DNA of 64,000 bases from assembly GCA_004323695.1 (NCBI GenBank), contig SCRU01000110.1, forward strand, positions 54,213 to 118,212. The letters run 5' to 3'. Position 1 is the stretch's first letter. Every line of letters begins with the position of its first letter. Shown here piece after piece: positions 28,901-39,900 of the stretch. The notes beneath the pieces were generated by a model. It was not told the origin of the DNA, searched no databases, and worked only from the letters and a program-made list of their open reading frames with translations. The stretch comes from Burkholderiaceae bacterium (lineage in GTDB: Bacteria > Pseudomonadota > Gammaproteobacteria > Burkholderiales > Burkholderiaceae_C). Both the position numbers and the translations under genes were made by a program.

Positions 28901-29430
28901 AGGAAGCCATCACGACGCTGGAAGACGCGATCAGGAAGATCGACGGAGAAACCCGCGAACTGCTGTCCGGCACCTTCAACACCGTGAACGAGCATTTTGG
29001 CCGCATGTTCCCCGAGCTGTTTGGCGGCGGCCATGCGCGGCTGGTGATCACCGGCGAGGAAATCCTCGACTCCGGCGTGCAGGTCATGGCGCAGCCGCCC
29101 GGCAAGAAGAACCAGACCATTCATCTGCTCTCGGGCGGCGAGAAGGCCCTGACCGCGATCGCGCTGGTGTTCGCGATTTTCCAGCTCAATCCGGCGCCAT
29201 TCTGCCTGCTCGACGAAGTGGATGCGCCGCTGGACGACGCCAACACCGAACGTTATGCAAAACTGGTGCGCGCCATGAGCAAAGAGACACAGTTCCTCTT
29301 CATCAGCCACAACAAGATTGCGATGGAAATGGCCGAACAGCTGATCGGCGTCACCATGCAGGAGCAGGGCGTGTCGCGCATCGTCGCGGTCGACATTGAA
29401 TCGGCCGTGTCCATGGCCGAGGCGGCCTGA
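25915..29430 (+). CDS. smc: chromosome segregation protein SMC
   Basis: 1171 residues from a GTG at 25915. The N-terminal head has Walker A [20 protein letters not shown] (about 23-42). Two long coiled-coil arms (about 165-495 and 665-1010) flank the hinge ([20 protein letters not shown], about 505-660). The C-terminal head has the signature [14 protein letters not shown] and Walker B [14 protein letters not shown]. Full length and intact; it compacts and segregates the chromosome with ScpA/ScpB, which are not here. First gene of the smc-zipA-ligA group. The 252 bp upstream (25663-25914), shared with the divergent PAP2 gene, hold no other gene. Confidence 0.97.
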   Translation: [1171 protein letters not shown]

Positions 29431-29447
29431 GCGGCCAGGAGCCCCAG

Positions 29448-32680
<3,233 letters not shown>

Positions 32681-32693
32681 AGCATCTGGCCAT

Positions 32694-33512
32694 TCAAGGG
32701 ACCGTGCGCGCCTGCACGAACGGATGGTATTGAAGCTCGCCGCCGTGGCGCGAGAATGCTTCGTTCATCTCGATACGCCGCCGCAGCAACGCTCTGGTTT
32801 GCAACGCTCCGGCGCCGGACATTTCGTAGGGGAGCTGTGCCAGCAGATCCTTGTACGACCGGGAGACATCCTCGCAGCGTGCCACCGCGCAGAGGCTGCT
32901 GGAGTGGAGTCTCAGCATATAGCTGGCACCCTGCAACACCGCGATTTCCCCGCCCGCCAGGTCGATGCATTTGCAGGTGTGCATCACGTCCTCGGCAAAC
33001 CCGGGCTTCCATGGCGGATAGGCTTCACGGCGGCCAACTGCATGCATGGTTCCGAACTGGCAGCCGAACCGGTCGATGCCCATGCCAGCAAATTGCCCGA
33101 TGTGGCGCACCACGGAACCCAACGGGTCCTGAATATATTTGGTGGATGCCGTGGCGAACTTCGCGTGGGTGAATTTTTTGAAATGGCAAACGGCCTGGGC
33201 GACGAACGCGGGCTCCAGGTAATCGTCATCATCCAGCACGGCCACCAGCAGGCCGGATGCCATAGCCAGCGCACGGTTGCGGGCATGCGCCGGACCGGTC
33301 CGCACTTCACCCGACCGGACCACTTTGACACGGGGATCGGACCGCGCCAAGCCGCTGTAGTCCTCGCCATCGTCGGGCGAGACGATCAGCTCCCAGTCCC
33401 GCAGGGATTGGCGTTTCAGTGATTCCAGTGCCATCGCCGCGAAGCGGGGCCGCTGGTAGGCAGCCATCAAGAAGGAGATCGAGGGTTTCGGGTCTGACAC
33501 GAGCTTTGGCAA
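32694..33512 (-). CDS. family 2 glycosyltransferase
   Basis: 272 residues. GT-A fold: PSISFLMAAYQRPRFAAMAL then ESLKRQSLRDWELIVSPDDG at the nucleotide-binding N-terminus, and the metal-binding motif LLVAVLDDDDYLEP (DDDD near residue 92). The C-terminal half is less conserved and contains several cysteines (CKCIDLAGG). It transfers a sugar from a nucleotide-sugar to an unknown acceptor. It is an isolated gene, convergent with ligA, whose stop lies 13 bp away; the region 33513-33697 upstream holds no further gene. Confidence 0.85.
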   Translation of the reverse strand: MPKLVSDPKPSISFLMAAYQRPRFAAMALESLKRQSLRDWELIVSPDDGEDYSGLARSDPRVKVVRSGEVRTGPAHARNRALAMASGLLVAVLDDDDYLEPAFVAQAVCHFKKFTHAKFATASTKYIQDPLGSVVRHIGQFAGMGIDRFGCQFGTMHAVGRREAYPPWKPGFAEDVMHTCKCIDLAGGEIAVLQGASYMLRLHSSSLCAVARCEDVSRSYKDLLAQLPYEMSGAGALQTRALLRRRIEMNEAFSRHGGELQYHPFVQARTVP

Positions 33513-33697
33513 CGGTGAAGGGCGTGGTCTCGGGTTCGAGGCGTCAAGCCAATGATGGTACTCGCGCCAGTCGCGCGATCGTCCAGGCCAGTGCCAAACG
33601 CCGCCACGTCACGCGTGAAGCGCTGGCCACCATTGACCACGCCGGTGCCGCAGCGTAGATTGACGCGCATTCACACCTTTTCATCGGGAGTCGTACC

Positions 33698-34594
33698 ATG
33701 TTTCAATCCGACCTGATGGCCGGCCAGCGCATTCTCGTCACCGGCGGGGGCACCGGGCTCGGCCGCGCGATGGCCGGGAAGTTCCTGTCGCTGGGCGCCG
33801 ACGTCGCGATTTGCGGACGGCGCAAGGCGGTCTGCGACGAGACCGCGGCCATCTGGCGTGCCCAGTTCCCGGATCGCCGGATCGACACCTTCGGCGTCGA
33901 CATCCGCAATGCGCAGGACGTCGAAGCGATGGTCGCGGCGCTGTGGGACAGCGGCGGGTTGACCGGGCTGGTCAACAACGCGGCCGGCAATTTCGTAGCG
34001 CCGACCGAGAGCCTGTCGCCGCGCGCTTTCGACGCTGTGGCCAACATCGTCTTTCACGGCACCTTCTACGTCACGCAGGCAGTCGGCAAGCGCTGGATTG
34101 CGCAGGCCAAGGGCGGCGCCTGGCAGCCGGGGCGGCCGTACCGCAGCGTGATGAGCATCGTCGTGACCTGGGTGGACAACGGCTCACCCTACGTGGTGCC
34201 GTCAGCGATGAGCAAGGCCGGGATCGAGGTGATGACCAAGTCGCTCGCCGTCGAGTGGGCGCGTTATGGCATCCGGCTGAACGCCGTGGCGCCCGGCGAG
34301 ATTCCGACCGAAGGCATGAGCAAGCGCCTGAACCCGGGCGAGGAACCGGGCGCGCGCAGTCGTCAGCGCAACCCGATGGCGCGCACCGGCGAGATGAGCG
34401 AGCTGCAGAACGTGGCGGCGTACCTGCTGGCGCCGGGTCAGTGCGACTGGCTCACGGGGCAGACGATTGCGATGGACGGCGGCAACGCGCTTGCCACCGG
34501 CGGCAACTTCTACGAACTGCGCGAGTGGAGCGATGTGCAGTGGCAGGCCGCGCGCGAGCGCATCGAGGCGCAGAACCGCAAGGACAAGGAATAG
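33698..34594 (+). CDS. short-chain dehydrogenase, 2,4-dienoyl-CoA reductase-like
   Basis: 298 residues. SDR cofactor motif TGGGTGLGRAMAGKFL (near 16), NNAAGNF motif (about 93-99, the form seen in 2,4-dienoyl-CoA reductase/DECR-like SDRs), and the catalytic Ser and Tyr replaced by a variant site (SIVVTWVDNGSPYVVPSAMS then KAG): the usual Y-x-x-x-K tyrosine is not obvious, as in DECR enzymes that use a different Tyr. NADPH is preferred in that group (CGRRK). Likely an auxiliary enzyme for unsaturated fatty acid oxidation. It precedes def by 30 bp on the same strand. Confidence 0.82.
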   Translation: MFQSDLMAGQRILVTGGGTGLGRAMAGKFLSLGADVAICGRRKAVCDETAAIWRAQFPDRRIDTFGVDIRNAQDVEAMVAALWDSGGLTGLVNNAAGNFVAPTESLSPRAFDAVANIVFHGTFYVTQAVGKRWIAQAKGGAWQPGRPYRSVMSIVVTWVDNGSPYVVPSAMSKAGIEVMTKSLAVEWARYGIRLNAVAPGEIPTEGMSKRLNPGEEPGARSRQRNPMARTGEMSELQNVAAYLLAPGQCDWLTGQTIAMDGGNALATGGNFYELREWSDVQWQAARERIEAQNRKDKE

Positions 34595-34624
34595 CGCGAC
34601 GGAAGGCGCAGCACAATACACGCC

Positions 34625-35164
34625 ATGACCATCCGCGAAATCCTCAAGATGGGCGACCCGCGCCTGCTGCGCATTGCCCCGCCCGTGACCGAATTCGACA
34701 CTGACGCGCTGCACCTGCTGGTGTCCGACCTGTTTGATACCATGGCTGCGGCGAATGGCGCGGGCCTGGCGGCGCCGCAGATCGCCGTGGACCTGCAACT
34801 GGTGATATTTGGCACCGATCAGATCAACCCGCGCTACCCGGACGCGCCTCTGGTGCCGCGCACCGTGTTGCTGAATCCGGTCATCACCCCGCTCGGACCC
34901 GAGGAAGAAGACGGCTGGGAAGGCTGCCTGTCCGTGCCCGGCCTGCGCGGCGTCGTGCCGCGCTTTTCGCGCATCCGCTACACCGGGTTCGATCAGTATG
35001 GCGACGCCATCGACCGCACAGCCGAGGGTTTTCATGCGCGCGTGGTGCAGCACGAATGCGACCATCTGATCGGCAAGTTGTATCCGATGCGGGTACGCGA
35101 CTTCACCCGGTTCGGCTTCACCGAGGTGCTGTTCCCGGGGCTGGATGCCGGTCAGGATGACTGA
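34625..35164 (+). CDS. def: peptide deformylase
   Basis: 179 residues. The three deformylase motifs are present: GAGLAAPQI (motif 1, near 42-50), [11 protein letters not shown] (motif 2, metal Cys), and [11 protein letters not shown] (motif 3, HExxH-type with catalytic Glu). Removes the formyl group from nascent N-termini. Not next to fmt, so this is probably a second deformylase copy in the genome (inference). The 3' flank (35190-35230) holds AT-rich sequence with a weak resemblance to family 1 repeats. Confidence 0.95.
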   Translation: MTIREILKMGDPRLLRIAPPVTEFDTDALHLLVSDLFDTMAAANGAGLAAPQIAVDLQLVIFGTDQINPRYPDAPLVPRTVLLNPVITPLGPEEEDGWEGCLSVPGLRGVVPRFSRIRYTGFDQYGDAIDRTAEGFHARVVQHECDHLIGKLYPMRVRDFTRFGFTEVLFPGLDAGQDD

Positions 35165-35283
35165 GTTTCCAAAGGAAAAGCGCGTTGGGCCATTGCCAGT
35201 AAAGAATAGTTTGCTACCTTAAATGTAGTAACCAACGGTGAAGTCAGACCAGCGCTTTGAGCGACGTCGTGTGTATTTCCGGG

Positions 35284-35555
35284 TCAGCGGCACCACACAC
35301 CCGTATCGCACACCTTCTGGATGACGTGCAGGTGCGATGCCAGATCATGGCCTTGTGACGCTACCCAGCGGTCATCGTAGTAGGTGTCCAGATAACGCTC
35401 CCTGAATCACCCGCAAGCAGGACCATCGAGCCCGATTCGTTGGCCGCAACCATCTCACTTGCCAGCTTGAGCGCTCCATAAAAGTCAGTCCCGGTCGGTC
35501 CGCCGTATTGCTTCCCGGTCAACACGGCCAGGCGGCACGCGATGGACCACCATGC
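35284..35555 (-). pseudogene. C-terminal remnant of a PLP-dependent cysteine synthase-like gene, frameshifted
   Basis: Two overlapping frames spell one protein end. From about 35555 down to 35400: GKQYGGPTGTDFYGALKLAS and MVLLAGDSG. A +1 slip at 35398-35402 (one G missing from the Gly codon) then continues as ERYLDTYYDDRWVASQGHDL and ASHLHVIQKVCDTGVWCR to a stop at 35284-35286. This is the C-terminus of the CysK/cystathionine beta-synthase-like family, including the G-x-T-G-T-N/D-F/L phosphate-binding loop. The N-terminal two thirds, with the PLP lysine, are missing. This fills most of the 320-bp stretch (35165-35484) without an intact gene. Confidence 0.7.
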
Positions 35556-35766
35556 GGTCATGCAGTCGGGCGACGATGCCGCTGCCGGTTTTGACGCAAA
35601 GGAACGGGAACGCACCGTGAATCAGGGCGGCCATGCCCGCCAGCAGCATGACCGACGCGAATGAAAGCGAGGCCGCCATGTGCTGCAAGTAGGTCTCGCC
35701 GACCGCCCCGGGGTGTTTTGTGAATGCCTGGAAGAGTGCTTTCATGGACAGAATTTTGAACTTCAT
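35485..35766 (-). CDS. DUF6356-like small membrane protein, possibly truncated
   Basis: 93 residues. The part FTKHPGAVGETYLQHMAASL, with the following hydrophobic segment (SFASVMLLAGMAALIHGAFPFLC) and KTGSGIVARLHDRMVVHR, matches the HP-x-S/A-V-G-E-T-Y-x-x-H signature and single helix of DUF6356. The last 15 or so residues (VPPGRVDREAIRRTDRD) overlap the cysteine-synthase remnant in another frame, so the natural C-terminus may have been lost in the same deletion. ATGs at 35766 and 35745 are both possible; neither has a clear ribosome site. Confidence 0.6.
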   Translation of the reverse strand: MKFKILSMKALFQAFTKHPGAVGETYLQHMAASLSFASVMLLAGMAALIHGAFPFLCVKTGSGIVARLHDRMVVHRVPPGRVDREAIRRTDRD

Positions 35767-35807
35767 CGGCTGGAATTGGCTTCCAAATATTCATCTGTTT
35801 TAATAAG

Positions 35808-35837
35808 ATATTAGAAAAATTTCCTAATATTTCTAAT
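35808..35837. promoter_or_regulatory. AT-rich inverted repeats upstream of the Lrp gene
   Basis: ATATTAG (35808-35814) and CTAATAT (35824-35830) are exact inverted copies with a 9-bp centre. Overlapping them, ATTAGAAA (35810-35817) and TTTCTAAT (35830-35837) form a second perfect pair. They sit between the divergent Lrp and DUF6356/cysteine-synthase genes, in one of the most AT-rich spots of the window. Lrp/AsnC proteins bind such AT-rich palindromes, so an autoregulatory operator is likely. Confidence 0.5.
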
Positions 35838-35857
35838 TTTTAAATAAAGGTGAGAGC

Positions 35858-36331
35858 ATGGACAAGAAAGATCTGGAAATTCTTTCGTTACTGCAGAAGG
35901 ACGCCACCATTGCCCTGGGCGATCTGGCCCAATCGGTTCATCTCTCGTCGACGCCGTGCTGGCGCAGGGTGCAAAAGTTGCATGAAGAGGGCGTCATCCA
36001 GCGGCAAGTCGTGCTGTGCAACCCTCAACGACTCAACCTTGGGCTGACCGCCTTTGTCTCCGTTCGTACCAGTCAGCACAGCGAGGCGTGGATGAAGCGC
36101 TTCATCAATGGCGCGCGGGATATCCCGGAGATCGTGGAGATCTACCGGCTCAGTGGGGAAGTCGACTATCTGCTCAAGGTCCTCGTGCCCGACATCGCCG
36201 GCTACGACAAGGTTTACAAAAAGCTGGTGAAGGCCGTGGAGCTACAGGATGTGAGCTCCAGCTTTGCGATGGAGGTTCTCAAAAGCACGACCGCACTGCC
36301 CCTTGACTACGTGACCTTGAAGGGAACGTAG
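35858..36331 (+). CDS. Lrp/AsnC family transcriptional regulator
   Basis: 157 residues starting at ATG 35858 (AAGGTGAG 5-12 nt upstream). N-terminal winged HTH (DLEILSLLQKDATIALGDLA then QSVHLSSTPCWRRVQKLHEE) and C-terminal RAM ligand-binding domain (TAFVSVRTSQHSEAWMKRFI, GEVDYLLKVLVPDIAGYDKV). Members bind amino acids and control adjacent amino-acid genes; here the divergent target, a cysteine synthase-like gene, has decayed, so the regulator may have lost its local target or may act on the DUF6356 gene and itself. Confidence 0.9.
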   Translation: MDKKDLEILSLLQKDATIALGDLAQSVHLSSTPCWRRVQKLHEEGVIQRQVVLCNPQRLNLGLTAFVSVRTSQHSEAWMKRFINGARDIPEIVEIYRLSGEVDYLLKVLVPDIAGYDKVYKKLVKAVELQDVSSSFAMEVLKSTTALPLDYVTLKGT

Positions 36332-36359
36332 GCCGGGAACCCCGATTTACGGGACCACC

Positions 36360-38990
36360 TCAGGCCTCCAGGGCCTGCAGCAATTCGGTTTCGATCTCGA
36401 TTTGCGCGCGGTTGTGCTGCAGCTCGGGCCCGTCGATCAGGAAGGTGTCTTCCACCCGCTCGCCCAGCGTGGTGACCTTGGCCAGCTGCAGGTTGAGCCG
36501 GTGCCGCGCCAGCACGCAGGCTACCGAGTAGAGCAGGCCGACGCGGTCGCTGGCGGAGATGCTGAGCAGCCAGCGCTGCGCCTTCTCGTCGGGCTGCAGT
36601 CCGACCCGCGGCGCGACGGGAAAGCTGCGCACGCGGCGCGACACGCGGCCCCGGCTCGGCGGGGGCAGCGGGCCAGGCTGGACGATGGCCTGCGCAACAC
36701 CGGTCTGCACCATGCTGGTGAGCTCGCGATAGTGTTCTGGCAGAAATGAAGTGACCACCTGGAACGTATCGAGCGCGTAGCCATTGCTCGCGGTATGCAC
36801 CTTGGCGTCCAGGATGCTGAAGCTGGCCTGATCGAAATACCCGCAGATGCGCGCGAACAGATCGCTCTGGTCGGGCGTGTACACCAGTACCTGCAGCCCT
36901 TCGCCGACCGGCGACAGGCGCACCCGCACGATGGGCGCGCGCGCTGGTGGCACGCCCTGGCCGGCGCCGCGCGCCGAAGACGGCACAACATGGCGCGACA
37001 GCTGGCGCGCGTGCCAGGCAATGTCGGCGGCGTCATGGCGCATGAAGTAACCCACGTCCAGCGTGTCCCACAGCGCCTTGTAGGCTTCGAACGGCTCGGC
37101 ATGCAACGCCAGCAGCACCAGCGCCTCGCGCTTGCGCGCCTCCACGTCGGCGCCGGGGTCGGGCGCGCGGCCGCCCAGCACGCGCAGCGCAAGCCGGTAC
37201 AAATCTTCCAGCAGCTTGCCTTTCCAGGCATTCCAGACCTTTGGCGAGGTGCCGCGAATATCGGCCACGGTGAGCAAATACAGCGCGGTCAGGTAGCGCT
37301 CGTTGCCCACGCGTTTCGCAAACGCCGCAATCACGTCGGGGTCGCCCAGATCCTGCTTCTGGGCGATCTGGCTCATGCTGAGGTGTTCTCGCACCAGGAA
37401 CTCGATCAGCCGGGCGTCTTCGCGGGCAATCCCGTGCTGGTGGCAAAACCGCCGCGCTTCGCTGGCACCCAGTTCAGAATGGTCGCCGCCGCGCCCCTTG
37501 GCAATGTCGTGGAACAGCGCGGCCGTGTACAGGATCCAGGGCTTTTCCCAGCCGGCCGCGAGTTGCGAGCAGAACGGATATTCGTGCGCATGCTCGGCGA
37601 TGAAAAAGCGCCGCACATTGCGCAGCACCATCAAAATGTGCTGATCCACCGTGTACACATGAAACAGGTCGTGCTGCATCTGCCCGACGATGCGCCGGAA
37701 CACCCACAAGTAGCGCCCCAGCACCGAGGTCTGGTTCATCAGCCGCATGGCGTGCGTGATGCCCTCGGGCTGCTGCAGGATGCATTTGAAGGTTTCCCGG
37801 TTCACCGGATCGCGCCGGAACCGGGCATCCATCACGCCGCGCACGTTGTACAGCGCGCGCAGCGTGCGCGCGGACAATCCCTTCAGACCCACCGTGGTCT
37901 GATAGAGCAGAAAGGTCTCGAGAATTGCATGCGGTTCGCGCGCGTACAGGTCATCACTGGCCACGTCGATCATCCCGGCTTTCTCGAAAAAACGCGCGTT
38001 GATCGGAACCCGTTCGCGCGCCGAAGGATTCAGCCGCTCCTCGATATTGAGCAGCAAAATCTGGTTCAGTTGTGTCACCGCCTTGGCCGCCCAGTAGTAG
38101 CGGCGCATCAATGATTCGCTCACTCGCACCGGTGTTTTGGTGCCGTCCGGCGCGGACGCCAGATAGCCGAAAGATTCAGCCACCGCGGTCTGCAGGTCGA
38201 ACACCAGCCGGTCTTCGCGTCGGCCCGCCAACAGGTGCAGCCGCGCGCGGATCAGACACAGGAGCGCCTCGTTGCGCTTGATCTGCCGGGCCTCGAACGC
38301 CGTGGCCAGGCCGCTGCGGGCCAGCTCGTCCCAACTGCTGCCCAGGCCCGCCGCCCGCGCCACCCACAGGACGACTTGCAGGTCACGCAGACCACCCGGC
38401 GATTCCTTGCAGTTCGGCTCCAGCGCGTAGGGGGTGTTTTCGAACTTGGTGTGACGCTGACGCAGCTCCAGCGTCTTGGCCACGAAAAAGGCCATCGGGT
38501 CCAGCGCCGCCTGAAAACGCTGCTGGAACTCGGCCAGCACCGTCCGGCTGCCCGCGATCCGGCGCGACTCCAGCAGCGAGGTTTGCACCGTGACGTCTTT
38601 CGCCCCTTCCGTCAGGCACTCGGAGACGGTGCGCACGCTGGAGCCGATCTCCAGGCCGATGTCCCAGCAATGGCCGATGAAGGTTTCGATCTGCTGCTTC
38701 AGCAGTGCATCCAGATCCGGGCTGACGCCGTCAGGCAGCAGCAGCACCACATCGATATCCGAATACGGAAACAGTTCGCCGCGCCCGTACCCGCCCACCG
38801 CGACCAGCGCGTACCGATCGGAAAATCCAGCCAGTTGCCACAACGATTGCAGCACCGCGTCAGCCTGGCGCGCGAGCTTCTGCAGCACGCCGTGGATGCC
38901 GCGCGTGGATGCACCGCTGCGGCGTATCGACTCCAGAAGCGCCGCCTTCTGCAGGCGGTAGTCCTCCCGCAGTGCCTGCAGGTCAGGCAT
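36360..38990 (-). CDS. glnD: [protein-PII] uridylyltransferase/uridylyl-removing enzyme
   Basis: 876 residues from the ATG at 38990. Nucleotidyltransferase domain [20 protein letters not shown] (about 68-87), central helical GlnE-like region, HD domain ([17 protein letters not shown], about 505-521) for UMP removal, and two C-terminal ACT domains ([40 protein letters not shown]) that sense glutamine. It uridylylates PII in nitrogen-poor conditions. Its start overlaps the 3' end of map by 8 nt, so the two are co-transcribed. Confidence 0.96.
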   Translation of the reverse strand: MPDLQALREDYRLQKAALLESIRRSGASTRGIHGVLQKLARQADAVLQSLWQLAGFSDRYALVAVGGYGRGELFPYSDIDVVLLLPDGVSPDLDALLKQQIETFIGHCWDIGLEIGSSVRTVSECLTEGAKDVTVQTSLLESRRIAGSRTVLAEFQQRFQAALDPMAFFVAKTLELRQRHTKFENTPYALEPNCKESPGGLRDLQVVLWVARAAGLGSSWDELARSGLATAFEARQIKRNEALLCLIRARLHLLAGRREDRLVFDLQTAVAESFGYLASAPDGTKTPVRVSESLMRRYYWAAKAVTQLNQILLLNIEERLNPSARERVPINARFFEKAGMIDVASDDLYAREPHAILETFLLYQTTVGLKGLSARTLRALYNVRGVMDARFRRDPVNRETFKCILQQPEGITHAMRLMNQTSVLGRYLWVFRRIVGQMQHDLFHVYTVDQHILMVLRNVRRFFIAEHAHEYPFCSQLAAGWEKPWILYTAALFHDIAKGRGGDHSELGASEARRFCHQHGIAREDARLIEFLVREHLSMSQIAQKQDLGDPDVIAAFAKRVGNERYLTALYLLTVADIRGTSPKVWNAWKGKLLEDLYRLALRVLGGRAPDPGADVEARKREALVLLALHAEPFEAYKALWDTLDVGYFMRHDAADIAWHARQLSRHVVPSSARGAGQGVPPARAPIVRVRLSPVGEGLQVLVYTPDQSDLFARICGYFDQASFSILDAKVHTASNGYALDTFQVVTSFLPEHYRELTSMVQTGVAQAIVQPGPLPPPSRGRVSRRVRSFPVAPRVGLQPDEKAQRWLLSISASDRVGLLYSVACVLARHRLNLQLAKVTTLGERVEDTFLIDGPELQHNRAQIEIETELLQALEA

Positions 38991-39798
38991 GCGCCAATGC
39001 CGCCACAAAGGGCGGTGGTGGCGGGCTGCCTTCCGATACGGTGAGCACCTCGTAGCCCGTTTCGGTCACCAGCACGGTGTGCTCCCATTGGGCCGAGAGT
39101 GAATGGTCCCTGGTCACGATGGTCCAGCCGTCGCTCAGCTCCCGAATGTCGCGCCGGCCCAGGTTGATCATCGGCTCGATCGTGAAGGTCATGCCAGGCT
39201 TGAGCTCTTCGAGAGTGCCCGGTTTGCCGTAATGCAGCACCTGCGGTTCTTCATGGAACACCTTGCCGATGCCGTGCCCGCAGAACTCGCGCACCACCGA
39301 AAAGCCGTTGCTCTCGGCAAATTTCTGGATGGTCCAGCCGATGTCGCCCAGCCGCGCGCCCGGTTTGACCATCACGATGCCGTGCCACATGGCCTCATAG
39401 GTCATTGCGCACAGGCGTTTGGCCGCGATCGAACCCTCGCCCGCGATGAACATGCGGCTGGAGTCGCCGTGCCAGCCGTCCTTGATGACGGTCACGTCGA
39501 TATTGACGATGTCCGCCTTCTTGAGCGGCTTGTCGTTCGGGATGCCATGACAGACCTGATGATTGATCGAGGTGCAGATCGACTTGGGGTAAGGGGTGTA
39601 GCCCGGCGGCTGGTAGTTCAGCGGCGCCGGAATGGCACCCTGCACCCCGGTGATGTAGTCGTACGCCAGCTTGTCCAGCTCATTCGTGGTGACGCCGACT
39701 TGCACGTGCGGGGTCAGGTAGTCCAGCAGTTCGGAGGCCAGTCGTCCGGCAACGCGCATGCCGCGGATGCCTTCTTCGTCTTTATAGGTGATGCTCAT
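38983..39798 (-). CDS. map: methionine aminopeptidase, type I
   Basis: 271 residues from the ATG at 39798; upstream sequence in the same frame belongs to purL. Metal ligands: Asp pair in [20 protein letters not shown], His in [13 protein letters not shown], Glu in [10 protein letters not shown], Glu in WEHTVLVTE. It removes initiator Met after deformylation. A short Pro-rich C-terminal tail ([14 protein letters not shown]) is unusual. It is divergent from purL with a 102-bp intergenic region that must hold both promoters. In relatives map often neighbours rpsB-tsf; those are not here. Confidence 0.96.
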   Translation of the reverse strand: MSITYKDEEGIRGMRVAGRLASELLDYLTPHVQVGVTTNELDKLAYDYITGVQGAIPAPLNYQPPGYTPYPKSICTSINHQVCHGIPNDKPLKKADIVNIDVTVIKDGWHGDSSRMFIAGEGSIAAKRLCAMTYEAMWHGIVMVKPGARLGDIGWTIQKFAESNGFSVVREFCGHGIGKVFHEEPQVLHYGKPGTLEELKPGMTFTIEPMINLGRRDIRELSDGWTIVTRDHSLSAQWEHTVLVTETGYEVLTVSEGSPPPPPFVAALAHA

Positions 39799-39900
39799 GG
39801 CTGGAATTATCCCACCGGGCGAACTGGCGCGCAGGTAAACTCGAGGGTTATCACGGATGGCCCCGCCCGGCGCCGTACCCACCCGAAACAAGCCCGCACA

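Noticed and set aside
33513..33697. Small frames between the glycosyltransferase and the SDR
   Set aside because: Short, low-complexity, no ribosome site; nothing supported in this stretch.
35190..35232. Possible family 1 copy after def
   Set aside because: On the minus strand TAGCAA is followed at the right distance by TGGCC, but the second box is too degenerate to count.
39103..39900. N-terminal extension of purL by 266 residues
   Set aside because: The extension is the antisense of map; homology with PurL starts at the GTG at 39901.
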